Positions 1 to 10,314 of a stretch of DNA of 64,000 bases are shown here, piece by piece. Position 1 is the stretch's first letter; each line of letters opens with the position of its first letter. The position numbers were made by a program, and so were the translations under genes. The stretch comes from Streptococcus oralis (lineage in GTDB: Bacteria; Bacillota; Bacilli; Lactobacillales; Streptococcaceae): NCBI RefSeq assembly GCF_004127215.1, contig NZ_QEWJ01000001.1:186001-250000 (forward strand), in the 5' to 3' direction. The notes below the pieces were generated by a model, which saw only the letters and a list, made by a program, of their open reading frames with translations, made no database searches and was not told the DNA's origin.

Positions 1-112
1 AATAGACTCCAACGAATTACCTACTTTCACAAAATTCTAATCTTATTTTACTACAAAAGAAAAAATTTGTGACAACTTTGCTACGCTTGTCTGTTTTATC
101 TAAACTGAATAT

Positions 113-134
113 AAAAAAAGGAGCTAAGCTCCCT
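113..134 (-). terminator. Rho-independent terminator of map
   Basis: On the minus strand GGGAGCTTAGCTCC folds into a short GC-rich hairpin and is followed by seven T. It starts a few bases after the map stop codon. The first 112 bases of the window hold no recognisable gene. Confidence 0.8.
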
Positions 135-139
135 TCATT

Positions 140-1000
140 TTAATAAGTTCCTTCTTCACCTTGACTAGTCAAGATTACAGGACCGTCTTTGGTAATTACG
201 AACTGGTGTTCATATTGGCAAGACAGGCCGCCATCGATGGTTTTATGAGCCCAGCCAGTCTTCATATCTGTATCAATTTCCCAATCTCCAGTATTAATCA
301 TGGGTTCAATAGTCAGCACCATTCCTTCACGGAGACGAAGACCACGACCTGCAACACCGTAGTTAGGGACCATTGGCTCCTCGTGCATAGTTGGACCAAC
401 TCCGTGACCAACCAAATCACGCACTACACCATAACCGCGACTTTCAGCGTATTCTTGAATGGCTGCACCGATATCTCCGATACGGTTTCCAACAACTGCT
501 TGCTCAATCCCTATATACATAGCTTCCTTGGTCACATCCATCAAGTTTTTCACTTCTTCAGAGGGGGTACCAACAGCATAAGCCCAGCACGAGTCTGCTA
601 GACCACCAGTATAACTTTGGGTGTATTTTTTCATTTGCTCAACATTATTAAAGTTGAGTTTTGACACATTGAGGTCGGATTTGGCAATCGGACCACCTAG
701 AACCATGTCAACCTTGAGTAAATCGCCATCTTTCAAGATGTAATGACGTGGAAAAGCGTGAGCTACTTCGTCGTTGAGAGAGCAACAAGTGGCATAAGGG
801 TAATCCATGACAGCACCATCCACTCCAATCTGTAGAGGAAGGAAATTCTCCTCTTTACAACGTCGACGAACGTACTCTTCTACTTCCCACATATCTACGC
901 CAGGCTTAATCAAATCACGTAAGCCGATATGGATACTAGCGAGGAAATCACCTGCCTTATCCATGGCTTCGATTTCACGTGCTGATTTTAAAGTTATCAT
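140..1000 (-). CDS. map: Methionine aminopeptidase, type I
   Basis: Cytosolic metalloenzyme that removes the initiator methionine from nascent proteins. The 286-residue protein has the MetAP fold: HAFPRHYILKDGDLLKVDM carries an early metal-site aspartate, GHGVGPTMHEEP carries the catalytic histidines, and TIEPMIN and QYEHQFVI supply the metal-binding glutamates. There is an insert of about 25 residues after the first metal-site region, as I remember for streptococcal forms. ATG start with AGGAG six bases upstream. It follows spxR by 15 bp and probably ends the murA-GNAT-spxR-map transcript at the terminator just downstream. An essential housekeeping gene; identification is firm. Confidence 0.95.
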   Translation of the reverse strand: MITLKSAREIEAMDKAGDFLASIHIGLRDLIKPGVDMWEVEEYVRRRCKEENFLPLQIGVDGAVMDYPYATCCSLNDEVAHAFPRHYILKDGDLLKVDMVLGGPIAKSDLNVSKLNFNNVEQMKKYTQSYTGGLADSCWAYAVGTPSEEVKNLMDVTKEAMYIGIEQAVVGNRIGDIGAAIQEYAESRGYGVVRDLVGHGVGPTMHEEPMVPNYGVAGRGLRLREGMVLTIEPMINTGDWEIDTDMKTGWAHKTIDGGLSCQYEHQFVITKDGPVILTSQGEEGTY

Positions 1001-1015
1001 TTTTTCTCCTAGATT

Positions 1016-2293
1016 CTAATTGATTTTAACTGTAACATTTGCTTTTGATACAATCTGATGACCATGATAAATATCATAATCAATAATAGCTGAGCGTCTT
1101 GTGTGATGTATAATACGAGCCTGAATTCTCAGAGTATCATCTATCTGCACAGCCTGCAAGAAGTAAATTAGCATCTGCTCAATGATGAGATTGCGTCTGC
1201 TATTTGCCACCAAATCCTGTGTCATATGAGTTAAAATTTCAGCAAGAACACCATTTGCCAAAACCCCGTTTTTCTCAAGCATAAAGGGCTCAACTGTAAT
1301 CACAACTTCGTCGTGATGATAAGACAACTTTTGACCGATTTGCTCTGAAAAAGTCGGCAAAGCCGAAACCTGAGAACGACTCATCTTATCCATGACATCT
1401 CGTCTTGTAATCACCCCGAGCAAAGTTTGATTGCTTCTCACAACTGGGACCATCTCAAAATCTTCTGCGATCATCCGTTGACTGACATTAGCTATATTCG
1501 TTGCCAATCCTGTCAGGAAGAGACTACGAGTCATCACCTTATCAATCGTTGTGCTTGGTGATTTATCCCCCGCATCTCGCATGGTAACAACCCCAACAAC
1601 CACTTGGTGTTGGTTAATGACTGGGAAACGACTACTTCTGTTCTTACGTACCAAGTCCAAATAGTCTTTCACTGTGTCCGTTTCCCTCAAAAAGCCATAC
1701 TCATGACTAGGACGATAGATTTTTTCAACTGTTAAAATGTCTGTCTTAATCTGCACATTTGACAAAGCTCTATTGATCATGGTTGCAACTGTAAAGGTAT
1801 CATGCTTGCTTCGTAAAACAGGGATTCCTTTCTGATTGGCAAGTTCCAGTACATCCTCATGCACATGAAAACCACCCGTCACCAGAACTGCATTTTCATT
1901 TTCCAAAGCCAAAAGTTGAATACGAGTACGGTCTCCAACGATTAACAAACCACCATCATTCAGATAGGACAAGATATTCTGCTCGGTCATAGCCCCGATT
2001 GAAAATTTGCTGAATTCCCTGTCCAACCCTTCCTGACCAGCCAAGACTTCAGATGAGGTTACTTCTGCAATCTCTGCATAGGTCAGTTTTTCAATCGCCA
2101 CTTTCTGAGATTTGACACGAATGGTTCCACTACGAGGTCGAGTTTCTACAATTCCACGGTTTTCAGCTTCTTTAATGGCACGATAAGCCGTCCCATCACT
2201 GACACCCAAGTGATTGGAAATGCTACGAACACTGACACGTTTTCCTATTGGTAACTCTTCCAGATAACTTAAGATTTCTTGGTGTTTACTCAC
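1016..2293 (-). CDS. spxR: SpxR-like regulator: HTH, DRTGG, two CBS and hotdog domains
   Basis: Predicted ligand-sensing transcription regulator of 425 residues. Domains in order: a GntR-like winged helix (about 1-70, VSDGTAYRAIKEAE recognition helix), a DRTGG-type domain (about 85-190), a pair of CBS domains (about 195-315, each ending in a GVVTMRDA/GVITRRDV motif), and a C-terminal hotdog thioesterase-like domain (about 330-425). The same order defines pneumococcal SpxR, known to increase spxB (pyruvate oxidase) expression; CBS domains often bind adenine nucleotides and hotdog domains acyl-CoA. GTG start with AAAGGAG seven bases upstream; the start overlaps the GNAT gene by 8 bp. Its regulatory target in this strain is inferred from the pneumococcal protein. 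Confidence 0.85.
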   Translation of the reverse strand: MSKHQEILSYLEELPIGKRVSVRSISNHLGVSDGTAYRAIKEAENRGIVETRPRSGTIRVKSQKVAIEKLTYAEIAEVTSSEVLAGQEGLDREFSKFSIGAMTEQNILSYLNDGGLLIVGDRTRIQLLALENENAVLVTGGFHVHEDVLELANQKGIPVLRSKHDTFTVATMINRALSNVQIKTDILTVEKIYRPSHEYGFLRETDTVKDYLDLVRKNRSSRFPVINQHQVVVGVVTMRDAGDKSPSTTIDKVMTRSLFLTGLATNIANVSQRMIAEDFEMVPVVRSNQTLLGVITRRDVMDKMSRSQVSALPTFSEQIGQKLSYHHDEVVITVEPFMLEKNGVLANGVLAEILTHMTQDLVANSRRNLIIEQMLIYFLQAVQIDDTLRIQARIIHHTRRSAIIDYDIYHGHQIVSKANVTVKIN

Positions 2294-2837
2294 TGAACTC
2301 TCCTTTTATGTATCGAAATTCAAGGTAGTCCCTCATTTTTCGTGTATAGCGATCGCTTCCCTTAAACTGTCGGAAGAGACTAAATCCCGATTTTAAGGCG
2401 ACTTTCTGACTAGCTTGATTCTCCAGATGAGTGATGATGGATAATTGTTTTAAACCAAATTCTTCAAATGAAAGCTGACATAGTTTGGTAACTACTTCTG
2501 TCATAAAACCCTGTGACCAAGAATCCTTTTTTAAGAAGTAACCAATTTCTGCCTCTTTCTTGATTTCATCGATCTTTTCAAATTTAATGGAGCCAATCAT
2601 TTCCTGATTGTCTTGGCTACAGATTGCCCAGACACCTAGAGGAGCCTTCATAAAATAGTTAGCAAGAGCATATTGACTCTCTTCTAAACTTGCTTGACTG
2701 GGAAAAATAAATTGCAGATTTTCAGGATTAGAAGCAATTTCATAAAAGGCTTTGCTGTCACTAAAAAAGAAAGGACGCAAATACAAGCGCTCCGTTTCAA
2801 AAAAAGAAAACATTGCTAATTTGGTCCAAATATTCAT
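2286..2837 (-). CDS. GNAT-family N-acetyltransferase (RimJ/RimL-like)
   Basis: A 183-residue acetyl-CoA-dependent acetyltransferase of the GNAT_3 type. FFETERLYLRPFFFSD is the typical first strand, EIGYFLKKDSWSQGFMTEVV carries the acetyl-CoA-binding loop, and NQASQKVALKSGF is the conserved C-terminal motif. Relatives acetylate N-terminal amino groups of proteins or small amines; the substrate cannot be read here. I chose the ATG at 2837 because GAGGTGATT lies just ahead of it; a GTG six bases further upstream would sit inside that ribosome-binding site. It lies between murA (15 bp) and spxR (8-bp overlap), so the three are co-transcribed. Confidence 0.8.
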   Translation of the reverse strand: MNIWTKLAMFSFFETERLYLRPFFFSDSKAFYEIASNPENLQFIFPSQASLEESQYALANYFMKAPLGVWAICSQDNQEMIGSIKFEKIDEIKKEAEIGYFLKKDSWSQGFMTEVVTKLCQLSFEEFGLKQLSIITHLENQASQKVALKSGFSLFRQFKGSDRYTRKMRDYLEFRYIKGEFSE

Positions 2838-2852
2838 AATCACCTCAACGGT

Positions 2853-4112
2853 TTAGTCTTCAACAAGTGTAATATCTGCTCCAAGACTACGTAGTTTTTC
2901 AATAATATCTGAGTAGCCACGAAGGATAAACTCAATATTTGTAATTTCAGTCTGGCCTTGAGCCATTAATCCAGCAATCACAAGTGCGGCACCAGCACGA
3001 AGGTCTGTCGCTTTCACCTTGGCACCATGTAGAACACGTCCACCAGTGTAGAAAATATGGTCATTTGTAGTCGTAATATCCGCATCCATTTTTGCTAACT
3101 CAAAGACATGGTTGACACGTTTTTCATAAATGGTATCAATAATAGTACCACGACCTTGAGCTGTCAGCAAAAGCGGTGTGATAGGCTGTTGCAAATCGGT
3201 TGCAAATCCTGGATAGGGAGCTGTTTTGATATTGATAGCCTTCAAATCAGATTGTTCTTCAACGAAGATACTATCCTCAGAGACCGTCATACGAACGCCC
3301 ATTTCCTCAAGTTTGGCGATAAAGCCTTCTAAGTGCTCATAGAGAACATTGTTAATACGAATTCCTTTACCGACCGCTGCCGCAAGTGAAATATAGGTTC
3401 CAGCTTCAATGCGGTCTGGAATGACCTGGTGGCGCGTTCCATGAAGTTTCTCGACACCATCAATAATGATAATATCAGTCCCTGCACCACGAATGTGGGC
3501 CCCCATATTATTCAAAAGGGTAGCCACATCTATGATTTCTGGTTCACGAGCTGCATTTTCAATGACAGTACGTCCCTTAGCCTTAACAGCCGCAATCATG
3601 GTATTAATCGTCGCACCAACACTGACTGTATCCATGTAGATACTTGCACCATGAAGACCCATTCCTTGAGCAGACAAATTCATATTGTCTCCCTCATAAC
3701 TCACCTTAGCTCCCATAGCTTCGAAAGCTTTGAGATGAAGATCAATCGGACGAGGCCCCAGATCACATCCGCCAGGAAGTCCAACCGTAGCTTCACCAAA
3801 GCGACCTAAAAGACTTCCGTAGAAATAATAAGATGCACGAAGGCTATTGATCTTGCCATAAGGCATTGGAATATTCTGAACACCTCTAGGATCAATCTCC
3901 AAAACATCATCGTAGCGTTTTACTTTCGCTCCCATGATTTCCATAATCTCTACAAGACTAGCAACGTCTGAAATATCTGGGACACAATCCAAAGTGACAA
4001 CATCATCTGCCAGTATAATAGCAGGAATTAATGCTACAACACTATTCTTAGCACCGCTAATAGTGATTTCACCTTGCAATGGATGTCCACCATTGATGAC
4101 AATTTTTCTCAT
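2853..4112 (-). CDS. murA: UDP-N-acetylglucosamine 1-carboxyvinyltransferase
   Basis: First committed step of peptidoglycan synthesis: transfers enolpyruvate from PEP to UDP-GlcNAc in the cytosol. The 419-residue protein has the N-terminal [18 protein letters not shown] motif, the active-site cysteine in [13 protein letters not shown] (Cys116, the fosfomycin target) and the C-terminal [13 protein letters not shown] motif. Streptococci carry two MurA paralogues; which of the two this is cannot be decided without alignment. I place the start at the ATG at 4112, preceded by GAAAGAG at a good distance; an in-frame TTG five codons upstream falls within that RBS. Its own extended -10 promoter lies about 45 bp upstream. 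Confidence 0.92.
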   Translation of the reverse strand: MRKIVINGGHPLQGEITISGAKNSVVALIPAIILADDVVTLDCVPDISDVASLVEIMEIMGAKVKRYDDVLEIDPRGVQNIPMPYGKINSLRASYYFYGSLLGRFGEATVGLPGGCDLGPRPIDLHLKAFEAMGAKVSYEGDNMNLSAQGMGLHGASIYMDTVSVGATINTMIAAVKAKGRTVIENAAREPEIIDVATLLNNMGAHIRGAGTDIIIIDGVEKLHGTRHQVIPDRIEAGTYISLAAAVGKGIRINNVLYEHLEGFIAKLEEMGVRMTVSEDSIFVEEQSDLKAINIKTAPYPGFATDLQQPITPLLLTAQGRGTIIDTIYEKRVNHVFELAKMDADITTTNDHIFYTGGRVLHGAKVKATDLRAGAALVIAGLMAQGQTEITNIEFILRGYSDIIEKLRSLGADITLVED

Positions 4113-4154
4113 GTTATACTCTTTCAAAATTTACTAAAAAGGTCTTTACATTCT

Positions 4155-4160
4155 ATTATA
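4155..4160 (-). promoter_or_regulatory. Extended -10 promoter of murA
   Basis: The minus strand reads TATGGTATAATAG: a TATAAT hexamer with the TG extension, 43 bp ahead of the murA ATG and downstream of the pyk terminator. Confidence 0.6.
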
Positions 4161-4226
4161 CCATAGTTCTCCTATTTTTCCCATTTCTGTTTAATAAAAT
4201 TCTCTCTCTTTTTATCTTCTAAGATA

Positions 4227-4273
4227 GAAAAAAGACCTATCACACAAGCCATGAAGCTTGATATGATAGGCTT
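4227..4273 (-). terminator. Terminator of pfkA-pyk
   Basis: The minus strand forms a long stem, GCCTATCATATCAAGC paired with GCTTGTGTGATAGGTC, followed by six T. It lies just after the pyk stop codon. Confidence 0.85.
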
Positions 4274-4285
4274 TGAAATGTTAGA

Positions 4286-5791
4286 TTAACGTACTGTACG
4301 GATACGCATTGTGTTTGTACGGACAGCTTCTCCAAGCGGCACACCTGCCACGATAACGATATCGTCACCAGATTCTACAAGTCCTGCTTCAACTGCTTTA
4401 CGTTCAGCGATTTCGAACATATCATCAGTTGATGATGGAGCTTCAGTCAACATTGGGATAACACCCCAGTTCAACATCAATCCACGCTCTGTCAATTCAT
4501 CGAATGTCAATGCTAAGATATCAGCATTTGGACGGTATTTAGAAATCAAACGTGCTGTGTGACCAGTCTTAGTAAGGGTAACAACTAATTTGATGTTCAT
4601 TGAGTTCGTAGCATCTTTAACAGCTGAAGCCATAACTTCTGTCTTAGAGTTACGTTCGAAAGTATCTGAGTTCAAACGTCCGTACTCGTTAAGAAGAGTT
4701 TGTGCATTCTTGTCAATTGTAGCCATTGTTGTTACTGACTCAAGTGGGTATTTACCGTTTGCAGACTCACCTGAAAGCATTGTAGCGTCAGTTCCGTCGA
4801 TAACAGCGTTAAATACGTCTGATACTTCTGAACGAGTTGCACGTGGTTTTTCAGTCATTGTTTCAAGCATGTTTGTTGCTGTGATAACAACTTTACCAGC
4901 TGCATTGACTTTAGTAATGATCATTTTTTGGTAAACCGGAACCATTTCGAATGGTACTTCGATACCCATATCACCACGGGCAATCATGATACCGTCAGCA
5001 GCTTCGATGATTTCATCCAAGTTGTCGATACCTTGTTGGTTTTCGATTTTCGCGAACAATTGAACATGGCCGTTTCCGGTTTCTTCACAGATTGCACGAA
5101 CTTCGTTAACGTCTTTAGCAGTACGTACAAATGAAATCGCGATGAAGTTGATACCTTGTTCAAGACCGAAGCGGATATCATCGTTATCGCGCTCAGCAAG
5201 AGCTGGGAAAGGAATTTTAGTGTTAGGAATGTTTACACCTTTTTGTTTAGCGATAACACCGTCATTTTCAACTTCAACTACAAATTCACGGCTTGCATCG
5301 TCTTTTTCTACAACGCGAAGACCAAGTTTACCATCGTCAACCAATACTTGGCGACCTACTTCAACATCATCGTAGATATCAAGTCCACCAGCAACGTTCA
5401 AAGCAATCACATCGCGAGTTGATTTGATTCCTTGTTTTGTCGCAACGCGGATTTTTTCACCAGTTTTGTAAGAGTACTCTTTTGCATCACCTTCGAACAA
5501 TTCAGTACGGATTTCAGGTCCTTTAGTATCAAGAAGGAAACCAACTTTTTTACCTGCAATTTTTTCAGCAAGTTTAACAGTTGCCATACGCTCACCTTGT
5601 TCTTGGTGGTCACCGTGTGAGAAGTTGAAACGGAAAGTGTTTGCTCCAGCTTCAATCAGCTGAGCAATATTTTTAGCTGAAGCTTCAACGTCAAGTTTTT
5701 CACCCCAGTATCCGTCTTCACCGAATTTTTTACCTCCACGGATTTCAACCGCAGGACCTAAAGTTGCAACGATTTTTACACGTTTGTTCAT
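4286..5791 (-). CDS. pyk: Pyruvate kinase
   Basis: Converts PEP and ADP to pyruvate and ATP, the last step of glycolysis. The 501-residue protein shows the N-terminal KIVATLGPA strand, the substrate and cation loop FRFNFSHG, the LLDTKGPEIRT strand, KIENQQGIDNLDEI and MIARGDMGIEV of the barrel, the ATNMLETM segment, and a C-terminal allosteric domain. There is a short insert near residues 18-32 (GGKKFGEDGYWGEK) that I recognise from streptococcal enzymes. It lies 66 bp after pfkA with no promoter between, so the two glycolytic enzymes share a transcript. ATG start with GGAG upstream. Confidence 0.96.
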   Translation of the reverse strand: MNKRVKIVATLGPAVEIRGGKKFGEDGYWGEKLDVEASAKNIAQLIEAGANTFRFNFSHGDHQEQGERMATVKLAEKIAGKKVGFLLDTKGPEIRTELFEGDAKEYSYKTGEKIRVATKQGIKSTRDVIALNVAGGLDIYDDVEVGRQVLVDDGKLGLRVVEKDDASREFVVEVENDGVIAKQKGVNIPNTKIPFPALAERDNDDIRFGLEQGINFIAISFVRTAKDVNEVRAICEETGNGHVQLFAKIENQQGIDNLDEIIEAADGIMIARGDMGIEVPFEMVPVYQKMIITKVNAAGKVVITATNMLETMTEKPRATRSEVSDVFNAVIDGTDATMLSGESANGKYPLESVTTMATIDKNAQTLLNEYGRLNSDTFERNSKTEVMASAVKDATNSMNIKLVVTLTKTGHTARLISKYRPNADILALTFDELTERGLMLNWGVIPMLTEAPSSTDDMFEIAERKAVEAGLVESGDDIVIVAGVPLGEAVRTNTMRIRTVR

Positions 5792-5857
5792 GATTTTTGT
5801 GACTCCTTTATATAATTCGACCTTTTATGGTCATGTTACCAAATTAATGAAAGTTGA

Positions 5858-6931
<1,074 letters not shown>

Positions 6932-6946
6932 CTATTTTCCGTATTT

Positions 6947-9900
6947 TTAGCGATAAATCGTTTTCATAGCAATTCCCTCTAATTTTTCCTGTAGAGTAGA
7001 ATCTTTTCTTACAAAATGGCGGGAGGAAACAATTGTTTTTTCTTCCTCTACATACCTGATAATAACAGGAATTGATCCTTTATATTGTTCCAAGATAGTT
7101 GAAATTTCTTTATCGTAGTCGTGATTTTTAACTTGAATCCAGAATCGCTCAGCCACTGCTTCTTTCAAATCTTGTGCAATCATTTGCAGACGACCATCTC
7201 GAGATTGAACCTTCCCATTGATATAGTAAAATTTCCCTTCGGATAGGATAGAGGCGAATTTTCGATACTGATCCGAAAATACAGTCACATCCATCCGAGA
7301 CTTACTATCATGAACCTGTAGAAAGGCCATGCTTTCGCCCTTCTTGGTTCGAATGACTTTTAGCTTTTGCACTTCAACTAGAAGTGTTGCTTGACTCCCC
7401 TCAGTAAGAGTAGCAATGGGTGTCGTTGGATAAAGGGCTTGTTTGGCAAGCGTTTGGATAGGATGAGCACTGATACCAACCCCAATCAGTTCCTGCTCCT
7501 TGTAAAATTTCTCTGCTTCTGAGAAATCATCAGCCTCCGTCCAACTATAGCTTGCATCTGCAAATAGTCCTCCCAACTCCTCAACAAAGACAAATAGGTT
7601 TGGTAGGTTCACTAGGATTTTCTGGCGGTTCTTGTCAAAGTCATCAAAGAGCCCAAGTTCAACCAAAGGAGATAAAAGCGATAGTTTCTTGTAATTCTTT
7701 GGAAGACGTGTGACAAAATCTTCAATGCTTGAGAAGGGACGGTTTTCAATAATCCAATAAGAAAAATCTCTTGGCATACCCTTAATGGCTTTCAAACCAA
7801 GATAGATTGTCTTCTGGGTAATCTTATCATGATAGGGAATGCTGTTGATTGCTAAAGACGCTACTTCAAATCCCATCTGCAGAGCATCTACTATGTAATC
7901 ACTGCTGGAGTAATTCAACATGACTTGGAAGAAAATAGCAGGATAATGCGTCTTGAAATAAGCAAGCTGAAATGCCAGGGCTGAGTAGGCATAGGCGTGG
8001 GATCTATTAAATCCATAGCCTGCAAACTTTTCCATCACTGCAAAAACTTGATTGGCTTTTTCTTCTGAATGCCCGAGTTTAACTGCACCAGCGATAAAAT
8101 CTTCCTTCATCAAATGCATCTCTTTAGCATTTTTCTTACCCATGGCTCGTCTGAGAATGTCAGCTTTTCCAAGACTAAAGCCTCCAAAGCGCTGAGCTAC
8201 CTGCATGACTTGCTCTTGATAGAGCATGATACCGTAGGTTGATGAGAGGATGTCCTCCAAGGCAGGATCCAGCACCGTCACCTTTTCTTTGCCATGCTTA
8301 CGAGCCACAAAATTATCGATATAATCACTAGCACCAGGTCTGTTGAGGGATGTCGTTGCTACCACTTCTTCAAAGACTTGCGGCTGAACTCGTTTCAAGA
8401 GTCGAATGGCTCCTGGTTGTTCAAATTGGAAAATACCTTTCGTATTTCCAGTAGCAAAGAGAGCTAAGGTTTCTTTGTCTTCCAGATCAATCTCTTCGAT
8501 TTTTAGATGAACGCCCTCTGATTCCGCAAGTAATTCCTGCATTTTCTGTACGAAAGTCAAGTTACGCAGACCTAGGAAATCCATTTTTAGAAGGCCATTT
8601 GCTTCAACTGCATGTGCATCATATTGAGTGATTAGCATGTCCTCACCGTATTTTAGAGGAATATAGTCTGTCAGATCTTGGTCACTCATAACGACTCCTG
8701 CCGCATGGATAGAGGTCTGACGAGGATAACCTTCAATCTTTCGAGCAATCTCAAAAGCTTTTTGGTATTCAATCTTGCTATTGATGACCTGCCTAAATTG
8801 CAAATTCTTCTCATAAGCTGTCGTTAGCGTATCTCGGAAACTGATTTTTTTCGTAATATTTGTTAATTCATACTCAGGGACACCATAACGTTTGAAAACA
8901 TCCCGAATTGCTTGTTTGGCTCCAAAGGTCGAATAAGTGACAATCTGCGCCACGTGTTGACTTCCATACCGATCACGAACATAACGAATGAACTCTGGTC
9001 TATAAAGGTCTGGAATGTCAATATCAATATCAGGCATGGTGTAACGCTCACGATTTAAAAAGCGCTCGAAAATCAAGTTCTTCTCGACTGGATCAATCCC
9101 TGTGATGTCAAGTGAGTAGGCTACCAAGCTACCTACAGCTGAGCCTCGTCCCATTCCCATATAGTAGCCTTGAGAACGTCCAAAACGCAACAAATCCCAA
9201 ACCACAAGGAAATAGTCGTCAAATCCCATATCATGAATCACAGCTAATTCTTCATTCAGTCGTTCACGATAGATAGCTGAGGTTAGCCCCTTGCTTATCA
9301 ACCCTTGCTCAGCCCTCTCTCTAAGTTCTTCTACCGCTGGTCTTTCCGGGTTAAAGCGAGGGAGTTTTAAACTTGGATCAATTTGGTAGCTAACATTCTC
9401 TATCACACCTTGGAGATTGGTAAGTGCCTGAGGGAAGCGATTTTTAAATCGAGCTTCTAAGTCTGAGGCTGGTAGAAAGATTCCTTGTTGTGAATGCACA
9501 TCCACTTCTCTCAGACTGACATTATCCTTGATTGCTGACAAGATTTGCAAAACCTGTATGTCTTCTTTCTCAAAAGAGTTGACCTGATACAGTGGAAGAA
9601 TGGGTTTGGTAAAGACCTCTTGAGGAGTATCTGGACTGACGCCGATAAAATATTCAAGTCCCAAATCCAGCTGTTCGATTCCATCAAAATAGGGAACAAT
9701 AATGGCAACATCTTCGAGGTGGGAGGTGAAATCAGACCAGTTATTTCGTCCAGTCATTTTTAAAGTTGATAACTTCATCAACTCTTGGTAACCTTTAGTA
9801 GATAGAGCTAGAAAACGGAAAGAGGTCGCCTTCTCGTCTATAATCAAGGTCGTTTCAAGACCAATTAAAGGTTGGATTCCATATTTCCGAGTCACTTCTA

Positions 9901-10048
9901 AAAAGTGATAGGCTCCATAGAGATTATCCACATCCATGATAGCAAGGTGAGAATAGCCATACTCTTTAGCTGTTTGTACGTATTTTTCAATCGAAACCAC
10001 ACTTTCCATAAAACTGTAAACAGTCTTGGTGTCGAGCTGCGCAATCAT
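6947..10048 (-). CDS. dnaE: DNA polymerase III subunit alpha, DnaE type
   Basis: Replicative polymerase that in low-GC Gram-positives works with PolC, extending RNA primers on the lagging strand. At 1033 residues it has the usual streptococcal DnaE length. Features in order: an N-terminal PHP domain (about 1-200), the catalytic palm with PDIDIDIPD (two catalytic aspartates), the fingers with GRGSAVGSLVAY and NRSHAYAYSALA, a helix-hairpin-helix region and a C-terminal OB fold (about 880-970). ATG start with GGAGG upstream. It is the first gene of the leftward group and is divergent from pepX. Confidence 0.95.
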   Translation of the reverse strand: MIAQLDTKTVYSFMESVVSIEKYVQTAKEYGYSHLAIMDVDNLYGAYHFLEVTRKYGIQPLIGLETTLIIDEKATSFRFLALSTKGYQELMKLSTLKMTGRNNWSDFTSHLEDVAIIVPYFDGIEQLDLGLEYFIGVSPDTPQEVFTKPILPLYQVNSFEKEDIQVLQILSAIKDNVSLREVDVHSQQGIFLPASDLEARFKNRFPQALTNLQGVIENVSYQIDPSLKLPRFNPERPAVEELRERAEQGLISKGLTSAIYRERLNEELAVIHDMGFDDYFLVVWDLLRFGRSQGYYMGMGRGSAVGSLVAYSLDITGIDPVEKNLIFERFLNRERYTMPDIDIDIPDLYRPEFIRYVRDRYGSQHVAQIVTYSTFGAKQAIRDVFKRYGVPEYELTNITKKISFRDTLTTAYEKNLQFRQVINSKIEYQKAFEIARKIEGYPRQTSIHAAGVVMSDQDLTDYIPLKYGEDMLITQYDAHAVEANGLLKMDFLGLRNLTFVQKMQELLAESEGVHLKIEEIDLEDKETLALFATGNTKGIFQFEQPGAIRLLKRVQPQVFEEVVATTSLNRPGASDYIDNFVARKHGKEKVTVLDPALEDILSSTYGIMLYQEQVMQVAQRFGGFSLGKADILRRAMGKKNAKEMHLMKEDFIAGAVKLGHSEEKANQVFAVMEKFAGYGFNRSHAYAYSALAFQLAYFKTHYPAIFFQVMLNYSSSDYIVDALQMGFEVASLAINSIPYHDKITQKTIYLGLKAIKGMPRDFSYWIIENRPFSSIEDFVTRLPKNYKKLSLLSPLVELGLFDDFDKNRQKILVNLPNLFVFVEELGGLFADASYSWTEADDFSEAEKFYKEQELIGVGISAHPIQTLAKQALYPTTPIATLTEGSQATLLVEVQKLKVIRTKKGESMAFLQVHDSKSRMDVTVFSDQYRKFASILSEGKFYYINGKVQSRDGRLQMIAQDLKEAVAERFWIQVKNHDYDKEISTILEQYKGSIPVIIRYVEEEKTIVSSRHFVRKDSTLQEKLEGIAMKTIYR

Positions 10049-10079
10049 TCCATCTCCTCCTTGCTTTCGTTTTATTACT

Positions 10080-10085
10080 ATTATA
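10080..10085 (-). promoter_or_regulatory. Extended -10 promoter of dnaE
   Basis: AAATGGTATAATAG on the minus strand, 32 bp ahead of the dnaE ATG. The 266-bp region between dnaE and pepX is a divergent promoter region with no gene. Confidence 0.6.
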
Positions 10086-10278
10086 CCATTTTAAAAACTA
10101 GAATGAAAAGGTAGAAGACCATTCCTTTATCTCTCACCTATAAAACTAAACTGTTTTCATAATCTGAATGCTATCGTGCTGAAATCTCCACGTTTTAAGA
10201 TGGTTTGAGTCATGTTTCTGCTTCTTTTTAAATTGACTTCATCATGGGTCAACAATATCTTTTTTACCTTATTTTTGA

Positions 10279-10284
10279 TATACT
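10279..10284 (+). promoter_or_regulatory. Probable -10 promoter element of pepX-argR
   Basis: TTTTTGATATACTAAAT on the plus strand has TATACT with a TG extension, 31 bp ahead of the pepX ATG. The -35 region is weak. Confidence 0.5.
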
Positions 10285-10314
10285 AAATTTAGAATATTTC
10301 TAAAGGAGAGCGCC

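Noticed and set aside
161-601. Plus-strand frames opposite map, murA, pyk, metK, rpoD and other conserved genes
   Set aside because: They are shadows of strongly conserved minus-strand genes, with no family similarity and no ribosome-binding sites.
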